From: Segatella baroniae B14
Lineage (GTDB): Bacteria; Bacteroidota; Bacteroidia; Bacteroidales; Bacteroidaceae
DNA: 64,000 nt
Direction: 5' to 3'
Assembly (NCBI RefSeq): GCF_022024235.1
Contig: NZ_CP091799.1
Coordinates: 846,001-910,000, forward strand
Under the pieces are notes generated by a model. That model saw only the letters and a list, made by a program, of their open reading frames with translations, was not told where the DNA came from and did no database searches. The translations under genes were made by a program, and so were the position numbers. Below, piece by piece: positions 56,790-64,000 of the stretch. Numbering within the stretch: position 1 is the stretch's first letter; each line of letters begins with the position of its first letter.

Positions 56790-57163
56790 ATGAATCCACA
56801 ATTCTACAATATAGATGGTGAGATTATACTTATCGTTCTAAATAAAGACGAAGTTGCATGTACAAGCCAATCTCCATTTTATGCCACAAAATATCATACG
56901 CTCACGAGCCTTTCGTAGCAGATTCTCTTAATGAATTGCCTATAGGAGAGCAAAGAAGATTTATCCAAAACGGGCATTTTATTTGGGTCAATGACAATTC
57001 TTTACTGAATGAAGAACTGGTAATATCAGACATCACCTTCCGTATACATCACTTCATTATACCTTGGCAAGCAAAACTTCCTTTAGCCGTTGAGCTATAT
57101 AGAGATGTATACAGCGGTTGTGCGTATCAATCAGATATTGCAAGGATTAAAGGGTGTATATAG
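56790..57163 (+). pseudogene. small gene with a frameshift
   Basis: From ATG 56790 the frame reads MNPQFYNIDGEIILIVLNKD and continues to a stop at 56916. The neighbouring frame then continues as AHEPFVADSLNELPIGEQ to 57163. The change of frame near 56895-56900 (KYH to AHEPF) gives one sensible protein of about 124 residues. Either the gene is dead or there is a one-base sequence error. TACCTTTA near 56749 could be its promoter. No family is recognised. Confidence 0.5.
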
Positions 57164-57215
57164 TAGCGATAGTTTTTACATAGATATAGATAATAACTAT
57201 TAAATATTCAAGAAT

Positions 57216-59663
57216 ATGAAAAGAAGACTAATGTTTGTAATGCTAGCGGCTATCTTGCCATTAAGCGTTTGTGCAGATGGAGTTAAAGTCGGTGACTTGT
57301 ACTACATTTTATCTGGTGTAGAAGCATATGTAACTAGTGATGATGTGTCTGCTTGGCACGGAGATAATTACAGAGCATATTCATACACCATACCTTCAAC
57401 TATCACATATAACGGATTGTCTTATACAGTTACTCAAATTGGAGATCAGGTATTCGGCTTTTCTCGTGCTGGTTATAGTTCTGCAGCATCAAAAATCACG
57501 CTTCCAGAGACTCTTAAAAAAATTGGGGAGTATTCTTTTGGGTATTGTTCAAAACTTGTTTCCATGGTAATTCCAGCATCTGTTGAGACAATGTCTTCAA
57601 CATCATTCTCTGGATGCAATGTGCTAAGAACTATGATTTATCTAGGAAAAAATCCGCCTTCTAATTGGACTGCAACAAGTTATACATATGTTCCAGATAT
57701 TAGTAGTTACTCATCCCCTTCTGCTAGAATAAACAATGGTGCTGTATATGAAATGATTTCGTTCGATAACAACACCTTTTCATATACAGGGAATGCTCCT
57801 ACTACTACTTGGAGAAATAATGTATCAGGTTATACCGCTACATTATCTATGCCGACATTAAAAAAGGATGTAGGAACATATATCGAATATATCCCAGTAA
57901 CTTTTACAAACGGTCAAGAGACATTCTCTACAGAAGTTGCATATAGATACACTATTAAGAGTGTAGAACTTACGGCAAAAGTTAATGATGCGTCAAGGGC
58001 TTATGGTGACAATAACCCAGCATTTAACATAACATATAGTGGCTTTATAAATGGTGATAATGAAAGTGTTATCACAACGAAACCAACTGTAACAACTACC
58101 GCGACACCAACAAGTAATGTAGGAACCTACCCCATATCTCTTAGTGGTGGCGTTGCACAGAACTATACCCTAAAGTATGAAACTGGTACATTGACTATTA
58201 CCAAGGCAGCCTTGGAAGTATCAGTAAATAATGCTACAAAGGTATATGGTTCTGAAAATCCAGCCTTCACCCTAAATTATTCTGGACTGAAAAATGATGA
58301 AACTATTCCAGCTTGGTCTGCTTCTCCAAACTTTAAGACAACAGCAACGGTAACAAGTGCTGTTGGTTCTTACCCCATTGAAATGACTACAGGTACTCCT
58401 AGAAATTATGAGATCTCTGGAGTAACGAATGGAACATTGTCAATAACTCCGGCTCAACTTACCATTAAAGCAAAGGATGTAAGCAAAATTTATTATGAGG
58501 AGAATCCATCTTTCACATATGTTTGTACTGGTTTTGTAAATGGTGACAATGCATCCACTGCATTGCAAGTTCAGCCAACACTTTCAACTACTGCCAATCA
58601 AACAAGCAATGTGGGAACTTATGAGATTATTGCAAAGGATGCTAGTTCTAACAACTACAATATTGTTTATGCCCCCGGCGTTTTTTCTATAATTAAGAGA
58701 CCGTTGGTTGCAAAGGTTGGAAACTTTGAAAGAATCTATGGTGAAGAGAATCCATCATTTACTGTTGAATATGAAGGCTTTGTGGGTAATGATAGCGAAA
58801 ATAGTCTTTCTATAAAGCCAACTGCAAAAAGTTCTGCAATATCAACATCCAATGTGGGTACTTATCCAATAAATGTATCTGGTGGTGATGCGACTAATTA
58901 TAAGTTCTTTTATATCTCTGGATTATTGACCGTTAACAAGTCTGAACAAACTATTGAATGGAATCAAGATTTGTCAAATGTTCAAGTTGGTTCCCAAGTT
59001 GAGCTAACCGCTGTGGCTTCTTCTGGTCTTCCTGTTGAGTATACAATGGATTCTAATAATTCAGCTTCTTTGTACAAAGTCGGTTCAAAAACATACATTG
59101 ATTGTATTGCTGCAGGCCAAATTCTATTGAGAGCCTCTCAAAATGGTAATAACAACTATTATGGTACTCCAAGGGTGACCAATGCAATCAATATAGTCGG
59201 AAACACTATTGCAGATCCAACTTTAACTATCATCCAGGGTGAAAAAGGTTTAATTAGAACCCAAGTTACTAAAGGAAGTGTATATGCATTTACTATTGAA
59301 GCAACTGATGGTTGGAAAATCCATTCAGTATCATTCAATGATGAAGATATAACAGGAAAACTTAATGATAACAATAGATTCACAACACCTAATATCAATA
59401 CGTCAACTACATTGAATGTCGTGTATGAATCTTCTGCTGATGGCATTTCTTCTACAAAAGTATCATCTGCTAAAATACTTGGCACATCATTTGGTATCAA
59501 AGTAGAAAATGCAAGACCTAATGAAGTTTTAAAGGTATACACCATTGATGGCAAACTAGTAAAAAGCCAGAAACTTCAATCTTCTGAAGTTGATGTGGAG
59601 TTGCCAAATAACGAAACCTATATTATCAATCTTGAGGATTTGAGAGTCAAGGTAAGACTTTAA
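57216..59663 (+). CDS. LRR/MBG-domain surface protein
   Basis: 815 residues. A signal peptide (LPLSVCADG) is followed by BspA-like leucine-rich repeats (ITLPETLKKIGEYSFGYCSKL, VIPASVETMSSTSFSGC). Four MBG domains start near residues 251, 331, 414 and 496, each with YG-NPAF and SNVGTYPI-like motifs. Then come Ig-like parts and a C-terminal domain (LKVYTIDGKLVKSQKLQSSE) like the sorting tails of type IX secretion cargo. It is an adhesin-like protein for binding at the cell surface, unrelated to defence, lying inside the broken helicase gene. Confidence 0.85.
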   Translation: MKRRLMFVMLAAILPLSVCADGVKVGDLYYILSGVEAYVTSDDVSAWHGDNYRAYSYTIPSTITYNGLSYTVTQIGDQVFGFSRAGYSSAASKITLPETLKKIGEYSFGYCSKLVSMVIPASVETMSSTSFSGCNVLRTMIYLGKNPPSNWTATSYTYVPDISSYSSPSARINNGAVYEMISFDNNTFSYTGNAPTTTWRNNVSGYTATLSMPTLKKDVGTYIEYIPVTFTNGQETFSTEVAYRYTIKSVELTAKVNDASRAYGDNNPAFNITYSGFINGDNESVITTKPTVTTTATPTSNVGTYPISLSGGVAQNYTLKYETGTLTITKAALEVSVNNATKVYGSENPAFTLNYSGLKNDETIPAWSASPNFKTTATVTSAVGSYPIEMTTGTPRNYEISGVTNGTLSITPAQLTIKAKDVSKIYYEENPSFTYVCTGFVNGDNASTALQVQPTLSTTANQTSNVGTYEIIAKDASSNNYNIVYAPGVFSIIKRPLVAKVGNFERIYGEENPSFTVEYEGFVGNDSENSLSIKPTAKSSAISTSNVGTYPINVSGGDATNYKFFYISGLLTVNKSEQTIEWNQDLSNVQVGSQVELTAVASSGLPVEYTMDSNNSASLYKVGSKTYIDCIAAGQILLRASQNGNNNYYGTPRVTNAINIVGNTIADPTLTIIQGEKGLIRTQVTKGSVYAFTIEATDGWKIHSVSFNDEDITGKLNDNNRFTTPNINTSTTLNVVYESSADGISSTKVSSAKILGTSFGIKVENARPNEVLKVYTIDGKLVKSQKLQSSEVDVELPNNETYIINLEDLRVKVRL

Positions 59664-59677
59664 CAATAGAGAATGAT

Positions 59678-59703
59678 AGGGGTGTGTCACGTGACACACC
59701 CCT
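59678..59703. terminator. bidirectional terminator, perfect 26-base palindrome
   Basis: Arms AGGGGTGTGTCAC and GTGACACACCCCT are exact inverses with no spacer. It lies between the stop of the surface protein (59663) and the stop of the convergent small gene (59710). A T run is weak on both sides. Confidence 0.7.
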
Positions 59704-59709
59704 CTACAG

Positions 59710-59982
59710 TTATCCAACGGCTTGGAAAACTACTTTTGTCGTGTAATCACCTTTGGAATCCGTACCACCGAAGCTCTCAATAATGACAGGGAATAATCCT
59801 GTTTCAGAACGGACAACTTTGAGGACATGAACAAGAACATCCCTTGCCATATCCTTTGGCCTTCCTCTGTATGGAAATCCCTCACATTTCGCCACAATAA
59901 TGGCATCCCTCACTTGCTCGAAATCTTTCAAGCCTCTCAAACATGCTTCACTTATGAAACCATTGATATATGTTATCTCCAT
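59710..59982 (-). CDS. small hypothetical protein
   Basis: 90 residues from ATG 59982 (MEITYINGFISEACLRGL); a longer frame from 60027 adds only a hydrophobic stretch and runs through the promoter element. The protein is soluble, with a basic centre (FPYRGRPKDMARDVLVHVLK) and the end FGGTDSKGDYTTKVVFQAVG. Its -7 element (TACCTTTG, 60017-60024 on the minus strand) lies 35 bases upstream. I recognise no family. Confidence 0.6.
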   Translation of the reverse strand: MEITYINGFISEACLRGLKDFEQVRDAIIVAKCEGFPYRGRPKDMARDVLVHVLKVVRSETGLFPVIIESFGGTDSKGDYTTKVVFQAVG

Positions 59983-60011
59983 CTTTATTATAGCCACTAA
60001 TATGATAGTGA

Positions 60012-60659
60012 TGGTACAAAGGTACATACAATATTGGAATATGTTACCATATTGGAGAACAGGAACATAAAGGTTATAACGTAAAGAATTTACAATATTC
60101 CTTTAATGCTGTAAGGAACATATTTAATGGTCTTTCAAGTCTGGTTAAAACGCTTGATGACAATGGTAATAATGAATTTCTTCAGAGGAAAATTAATGAA
60201 AGTGAACCAGTTCTCAGAAAAAATGTCCGCAGATTCTTTGACCTTTTCAGAAAGCATCTCGAGGACACCAAACAACTGAAAAAGGCTACACTTGAAGCTA
60301 TGCTCTCCCGCTTCCCAGAGTTGGAAGAAGCATATCCGCAAGTGAGTTACAGACGTAAGAAGGTTCTATTAATGACAGTTCACAAAGCCATTTATGGGAT
60401 TGACCCGATACTGTATGAAAAGATTCGTTTGCAGGACATGGCAGATAAAAACAAGAGTACACTCATATTGTTTGACGAATCAGATCAAGCTGCAACGGCA
60501 ATTCGTTCAGCGCTCATTGAGCAATCCATAAAGGGTTTGAAGTCTTCGAAGGGATATAATGGTTGTCTTCACTATAAGTCTTTGATGGTGAGTCCAGAAT
60601 CTATATCTGATTTCACTACATTGGAAAGATATAACATACAAAAAAGACTTATAAACTAA
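60012..60659 (+). pseudogene. broken SF2 helicase gene, middle part (motif II)
   Basis: An open frame from 60012 to a stop at 60657-60659; the largest ATG-initiated part starts at 60300. It reads NGLSSLVKTLDDNGNNEFLQ, a helical part, VLLMTVHKAIYG, then STLILFDESDQAATAIRSAL, where DESD is motif II. Motifs III-VI are missing, so the 3' part of the gene is also lost. It fits as the continuation of the motif I fragment at 56229-56576. The first codons (60012 to about 60050) may belong to the inserted segment. Confidence 0.7.
60017..60024 (-). promoter_or_regulatory. -7 element of the small hypothetical gene
   Basis: TACCTTTG on the minus strand agrees with TAnnTTTG. It lies 35 bases before the start at 59982, next to the right end of the inserted segment. 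No clear -33. Confidence 0.45.
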
Positions 60660-60708
60660 GTATTTATCCCCTTTTACAATATTTATTGAAGAGCTTGATT
60701 TTGACTGA

Positions 60709-61104
60709 TTACTGGAAGTATTTATCTATAAAGGCCACTTGTTCTTTATTAAGTTCTGAATACTGAGTATAGCGGCTTATTCCTATCTCCTCCAATTCGT
60801 CATAGCCAAGCTCTTTACCCTTATACATTGCTGCAACGGGGGTTAATTCAAAACAATCATTATCTGGGGAAAATGGAGCTATCCAGCATTTTTCGTCTGG
60901 TCGAGACACGCTTGTATTGGTCACTTCTAATTTGTATCTTATTTGATAATGTCCTTTACCAGACATGAAAAGATATACAATATCACCGACATTTAGCTTC
61001 TTTGTAGACTTTCGCCAATAGAGTTTACCAAATAAAGCAATACTCTTTGGGTGGTCGAGAAAATTTTCATTTCCTTTCAGTAAGACGTACTTAACACTAT
61101 TCAT
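60709..61104 (-). CDS. EVE/PUA-like domain protein
   Basis: 131 residues, close to one domain. LYWRKSTKKLNVGDIVYLFM, then KGHYQIRYKLEVTN, is the GD-turn and strand pattern of EVE-like domains. CWIAPFSPDNDCFELTPVA follows. Such domains bind modified bases and are common in restriction and defence loci. It stands alone, downstream of the broken helicase and convergent to it. The substrate is unknown. Confidence 0.65.
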   Translation of the reverse strand: MNSVKYVLLKGNENFLDHPKSIALFGKLYWRKSTKKLNVGDIVYLFMSGKGHYQIRYKLEVTNTSVSRPDEKCWIAPFSPDNDCFELTPVAAMYKGKELGYDELEEIGISRYTQYSELNKEQVAFIDKYFQ

Positions 61105-61201
61105 ATTTAATACTTTACTTAACCATGCATTATATTTATTCTTTTCCCTTAACGAATGAGATTAACCTTTCTTATCTATGCTCATGTCTCTGGCAATAAC
61201 C

Positions 61202-61924
61202 TTAGTTGCTCTTCTTCCTTAAATCCCAATCAAAAGAAAAAACTTTGCCTTCTACAGGAATGTTGACTGTCATTCTGCTGCCTTTTTTGCGCTTGATATT
61301 CATATAGCCTATGATACCCTCATCAGGATGAATTGTATTGATTTTCAGATAGCCCTTTGAGATGGTTTTCTTATCATCTGCCATCATCTTGCTGAGTGTC
61401 ATCATTTGTGTCGTTGCTGCCATATTAGCAGCAGATGCTGCTGCATAGTTATATGTTGTATGAGCTTGTGTATATGCCATTCCATTTGGCATATATGAAG
61501 TAGTATAAGTTGTCTGGTAACCAGCCATACCTGCATTCAACCCAGCAGAAAAGCCGAGCAACGCCATTGACCAGGCTTGTGCATTCTTCACTTTTTTCAT
61601 ATACTCCTCGTAGGTATATACTTGCATATCCAAAGAATCACCCTGATTTGTATATAGCAAAGAGGCTACATTCTCTGGATTGAATGTAATGGAATTATCA
61701 CCGAGATTTTTGATAAATATGGCTATTTGATAGTATTTTCCGTAATCATCCTTTTCTTGATAATTTGTCATACCAACAACAATGTCATCAATCTGTCGAT
61801 ACGCCCACAACCGTCCATCATTATATTCAGACAATAATGTAGAATCAGATTCTTCCTTGATAAGAGTCTGGGACTTAACAGAAGTCGCTATGGCTAAAAG
61901 TGTTGCAAGAATAATAATGCGCAT
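61202..61924 (-). CDS. exported hypothetical protein
   Basis: 240 residues with a signal peptide (LLAIATSVKSQ). Middle: FIKNLGDNSITFNPENVASL. Then a Tyr/Ala/Thr/Met-rich part (SMALLGFSAGLNAGMAGYQT). C-terminal IGYMNIKRKKGSRMTVNIPV. It resembles exported proteins of unknown function in Bacteroidota. Its relation to the element is not known. The next 237 bases (61925-62161) carry no gene I can support. Confidence 0.65.
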   Translation of the reverse strand: MRIIILATLLAIATSVKSQTLIKEESDSTLLSEYNDGRLWAYRQIDDIVVGMTNYQEKDDYGKYYQIAIFIKNLGDNSITFNPENVASLLYTNQGDSLDMQVYTYEEYMKKVKNAQAWSMALLGFSAGLNAGMAGYQTTYTTSYMPNGMAYTQAHTTYNYAAASAANMAATTQMMTLSKMMADDKKTISKGYLKINTIHPDEGIIGYMNIKRKKGSRMTVNIPVEGKVFSFDWDLRKKSN

Positions 61925-62161
61925 ATAACAAAAAATTAAATGAGGTGTTATTCAATTATTTCCAGTTCAATTATTCCTCATCGAGTATAGTTCTGATGAT
62001 ATGGAACTTATGGAGTGACAAGGTACTCTCACTCTATCCGCCTACAAATTTACATATTTTTCTACTAATTACGACTGATTATTACGGTTTTAACAATGCT
62101 TCAATACATTATTTTACAAAATCGTGATTGTGTTACGTATGTATTGCAAACATTCAGCAAC

Positions 62162-62767
62162 CTACATAGCCATCACTTGTACGATATACTCCAAAAGGAT
62201 AGCAGGGTTAATTGCCTTGCCATCCTTTTTTGTTGTTAGATGCAGATGAGGACCTGTAGATGTTCCCGTGTTACCACTACGGCAGATAGGCGTTCCTGCT
62301 TCCACGAAATCACCCTGACGGACAAACACTTTCGACAAGTGGCAGTAACTGACTGTATAGCAATCCGTTTTGACAATTACAAAGTTACCAGACCGCTTGT
62401 CATTACCCACCTGCACAACACGTCCCGGAAACATGGAATACACCACTTCGTAGTTGGCAGCCAGATCAACGCCGTTATGCATCATCTTATTATGAAAAAC
62501 AGGATGGTATCTCATTCCGAACTTGCTTACGACCTTAATCTGTTTTAAAGGGAAAGAAACAAGTGGTATCAGTGAAATCTGGCAGCTCTCCCCTACACTA
62601 TCTGACATATCAAGAGAATCCTTTGGAGCAAGCGATAACTGCTCTGGAGGATTTACTATATGCAATGACCTGTTTTGCGACACAGGTCCGAGTGTATAGA
62701 ATTGAGCCTGACAACAGAGTGGAGACAGGGACAAAAGCCCAAACATAAGTATTATTGAAGTTTTCAT
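62162..62767 (-). CDS. M23-family metallopeptidase
   Basis: 201 residues with a signal peptide (LLSLSPLCCQAQ). The peptidase has all zinc and catalytic motifs: MRYHPVFHNKMMHNGVDLAA (HxxxD), VSYCHLSK and TGPHLHLTT (HxH). It cuts peptide crosslinks of peptidoglycan in the periplasm. With the GH24-type lysozyme it may serve transfer. It belongs to the element backbone by position next to the DUF4099 gene, in the opposite direction. CAAATGTA at 62772-62779 (minus TACATTTG) is too near the ATG to be a normal promoter. Confidence 0.87.
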   Translation of the reverse strand: MKTSIILMFGLLSLSPLCCQAQFYTLGPVSQNRSLHIVNPPEQLSLAPKDSLDMSDSVGESCQISLIPLVSFPLKQIKVVSKFGMRYHPVFHNKMMHNGVDLAANYEVVYSMFPGRVVQVGNDKRSGNFVIVKTDCYTVSYCHLSKVFVRQGDFVEAGTPICRSGNTGTSTGPHLHLTTKKDGKAINPAILLEYIVQVMAM

Positions 62768-62846
62768 GCCACAAATGTATAGACAATATCGACTGACAGG
62801 CAGAATCTACAGACAAACATCTAAGCCTATAACATAAATTAGTATG

Positions 62847-62878
62847 CGAGTTTGATTTCTCATGTAAAATCATACTCG
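62847..62878. repeat. 32-base inverted repeat, copy 2 (upstream of the DUF4099 module)
   Basis: Arms CGAGTTTGATTT and AAATCATACTCG are inverse except one position, around CTCATGTA. 29 of 32 bases agree with copy 1 at 10803-10834; the three differences lie in the centre. It lies 68 bases before the -7 element of the next operon, and also upstream of the M23 gene on the other strand. Confidence 0.75.
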
Positions 62879-62945
62879 TATATTAAATGTTGTCAATTTT
62901 AGAAGGGTTAAAAATAAAACATCTGTCAGCAGGGTAAATAAGGAT

Positions 62946-62953
62946 TAGATTTG
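62946..62953 (+). promoter_or_regulatory. -7 element of the DUF4099 gene
   Basis: TAGATTTG fits TAnnTTTG and lies 31 bases before the ATG at 62985. No clear -33 at the expected distance, which fits a promoter that needs an activator, perhaps bound at the 32-base repeat. Confidence 0.5.
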
Positions 62954-62984
62954 CACTGTTTTTACGTACATAATCAATTCGACA

Positions 62985-63740
62985 ATGAACAGAAAGTTTT
63001 TTAACGACAGCGAGTGGCCATACAACACACTTGCACAATTCGGGCTAACCCGAGAAATGATAGAAGACCTGCCGACCCATGTCCTAGCAGACCTCTCTGC
63101 CGGACGCCGCTCACCTGTCCTGCCAGTTCTATTCACAAATGAAGAAGGCGACAGTATCAAGGCAAGAGCCCGATTCGGATTTTTCACCAATGAAGACCAA
63201 AGCATCGGCGTCCTCTTTTTCCCTGAACTTCGTGAAGCAGACCTCAGCATGTTTGATGCCCAGCAGCAGGCCCGTCTGACGGATGGTAAGGCAATTCTTG
63301 CAGAGCTTGGAGATAAAGAAGGCCAGAAAGTGCTGAGCTATGTGCAGATTGACGAAGGTACCAAACAGGTTCTCTCTGCTCCTGCAAGCATTATCCGTCA
63401 GAATATGAATACCCTTTATACAAATCAGCATTTCAGCGAGACAGAAGCATCGGCTTTAGAAAAAGGAGATACGGTTACTTTCGTGCTTGATGATAAGGAT
63501 GTTGTGACAGTTGGAGTAGATCTGACCAGCAAGTGCGGCCTTCGCATCAATGATGGTGACGAGCAAGCTTGGAAGGAACGCAACAAAAAAGGGTTTGAGG
63601 AGTACAATTTCGGTGCTTTCGGCTGCTGGATGCAGGACGAAAACGGCAATCTGGAGTATATTCGTGAAGATGACTATACTGAAGCCATCTGGGAGGAACA
63701 GAAGAAAGCAGGTGCAAGAGCCATGGGCATGCACCGTTAA
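62985..63740 (+). CDS. DUF4099-type element protein
   Basis: 251 residues. YNTLAQFGLTREMIEDLPTH, then LADLSAGRRSPVLPV and ARARFGFFTNEDQSIGVLFF, is the pattern of the DUF4099/DUF3945 proteins, present in almost all large Bacteroidales conjugative elements. The C-terminus is acidic. The molecular role is not known. It marks the return of the element backbone after the cargo. Confidence 0.8.
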   Translation: MNRKFFNDSEWPYNTLAQFGLTREMIEDLPTHVLADLSAGRRSPVLPVLFTNEEGDSIKARARFGFFTNEDQSIGVLFFPELREADLSMFDAQQQARLTDGKAILAELGDKEGQKVLSYVQIDEGTKQVLSAPASIIRQNMNTLYTNQHFSETEASALEKGDTVTFVLDDKDVVTVGVDLTSKCGLRINDGDEQAWKERNKKGFEEYNFGAFGCWMQDENGNLEYIREDDYTEAIWEEQKKAGARAMGMHR

Positions 63741-63768
63741 ACTCAAATCTATTAAAGCACAAATCAAG

Positions 63769-63984
63769 ATGGAAAAGAAAGACTATGCAGCAGCTGCTGC
63801 CCAGAACGCAGTGTTGGACAACGTGAATATCTCCTATCTGGAGGGTATTCAGGAGTTCGAGCCACAGTACGTGGATGAATATGTGGAATATTGCATTGAG
63901 CGACAGCTGGAACTCAATGAAGATTCCGCTTACGAGTTTCTTGAAATGAAGCATCAGCTCATGATGGAGAACATGGACAACTAA
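63769..63984 (+). CDS. small acidic element protein
   Basis: 71 residues from ATG 63769 (MEKKDYAAAAAQNAV). The longer open frame from 63550 runs inside the upstream gene and is not used. Acidic and helical (EFEPQYVDEYVEYCIERQLE), no recognised family. It lies 28 bases after the DUF4099 gene, in the same unit. Confidence 0.65.
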   Translation: MEKKDYAAAAAQNAVLDNVNISYLEGIQEFEPQYVDEYVEYCIERQLELNEDSAYEFLEMKHQLMMENMDN

Positions 63985-64000
63985 CGCATACTGTACAATC

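Larger units (their letters stand above)
56577..60011. other. segment inserted in the helicase gene
   Basis: About 3.4 kb between the two helicase parts. It holds a frameshifted gene, a surface protein gene and a small minus-strand gene, but no transposase. The imperfect direct repeat TATGCTATCA (56557-56566) and TATGTTACCA (60040-60049), 8 of 10 identical, flanks it; this may be chance. 56577-56789 carries no gene; CAAATGTA near 56626 is a minus-strand promoter-like string. Confidence 0.5.

Noticed and set aside
62772..62779. Promoter of the M23 gene (TACATTTG on the minus strand)
   Set aside because: It ends five bases before the ATG, which leaves no room for a normal transcript start unless the message is leaderless.
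28681..64000. Second copy of the mnmE 3'-end 18-mer (attR)
   Set aside because: I scanned for GTGGGGAAA-like strings. Those at about 21155 and 22580 are coding sequence without the rest of the core. The right end is taken to be outside the window.

Overview
The window looks like a Bacteroidales chromosome, probably Prevotellaceae. Promoters of the Bacteroidota type (TTTG, about 20 bases, TAnnTTTG) occur. The conjugation genes belong to the Bacteroidales Tra family (TraE/F/G/J/K/M/N/O order). A cargo gene encodes a BspA-like/MBG surface protein. I see no rRNA, tRNA or CRISPR array.

Layout. (1) 1-4251: chromosomal core, with the C-terminal part of an NADPH-dependent glutamate synthase-like oxidoreductase, a DUF486 membrane protein, a nucleoside phosphorylase and mnmE. 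(2) From the 3' end of mnmE an integrative conjugative element (ICE) begins and runs off the right edge. Its left end carries a tyrosine integrase behind a cluster of GTCAC repeats, accessory genes of unknown function, a HTH excisionase-like protein, a RepA-like ATPase and a primase (4485-10702). (3) 10895-28680: a conjugation operon encoding two small pilin-like proteins, TraF, a VirB4-type ATPase, TraJ/K/M/N/O, a VirD4-type coupling protein, a third pilin-like protein, a lysozyme and a phosphoribosyltransferase. (4) 28686-61924: cargo. (5) 62162 to the end: the element backbone resumes with an M23 peptidase and a DUF4099-type protein. The relaxase and right end are not in the window. A 32-base inverted repeat occurs in near-identical copies upstream of both backbone modules (10803 and 62847), suggesting shared control.

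The main discovery candidate is the 26-kb cargo operon on the minus strand (55961 down to 29378). It encodes an XRE regulator, a DrmD-like SNF2 helicase, a DrmMI-like adenine methyltransferase, a 2,390-residue sacsin/HSP90-like GHKL ATPase, a UPF1/DNA2-like SF1 helicase, a 2,043-residue DEAD helicase with DUF1998, a RelE-UvrD helicase fusion and a WYL regulator. The six large genes are packed with overlaps or gaps of at most 11 bases. The SNF2 helicase, methylase and DUF1998 helicase recall class 1 DISARM. The giant GHKL ATPase and two SF1 helicases are not DISARM components, no DrmC (phospholipase D) is visible, and the DrmA and DrmB functions appear fused. Two of the helicases end in the same roughly 80-residue domain. 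EVE/PUA-like proteins, a fold that can read modified bases, lie on both sides.

Divergent from this operon lies a dead helicase gene. Its motif I part (56229-56576) and motif II part (60012-60659) are separated by about 3.5 kb carrying an LRR/MBG surface protein and two small genes.
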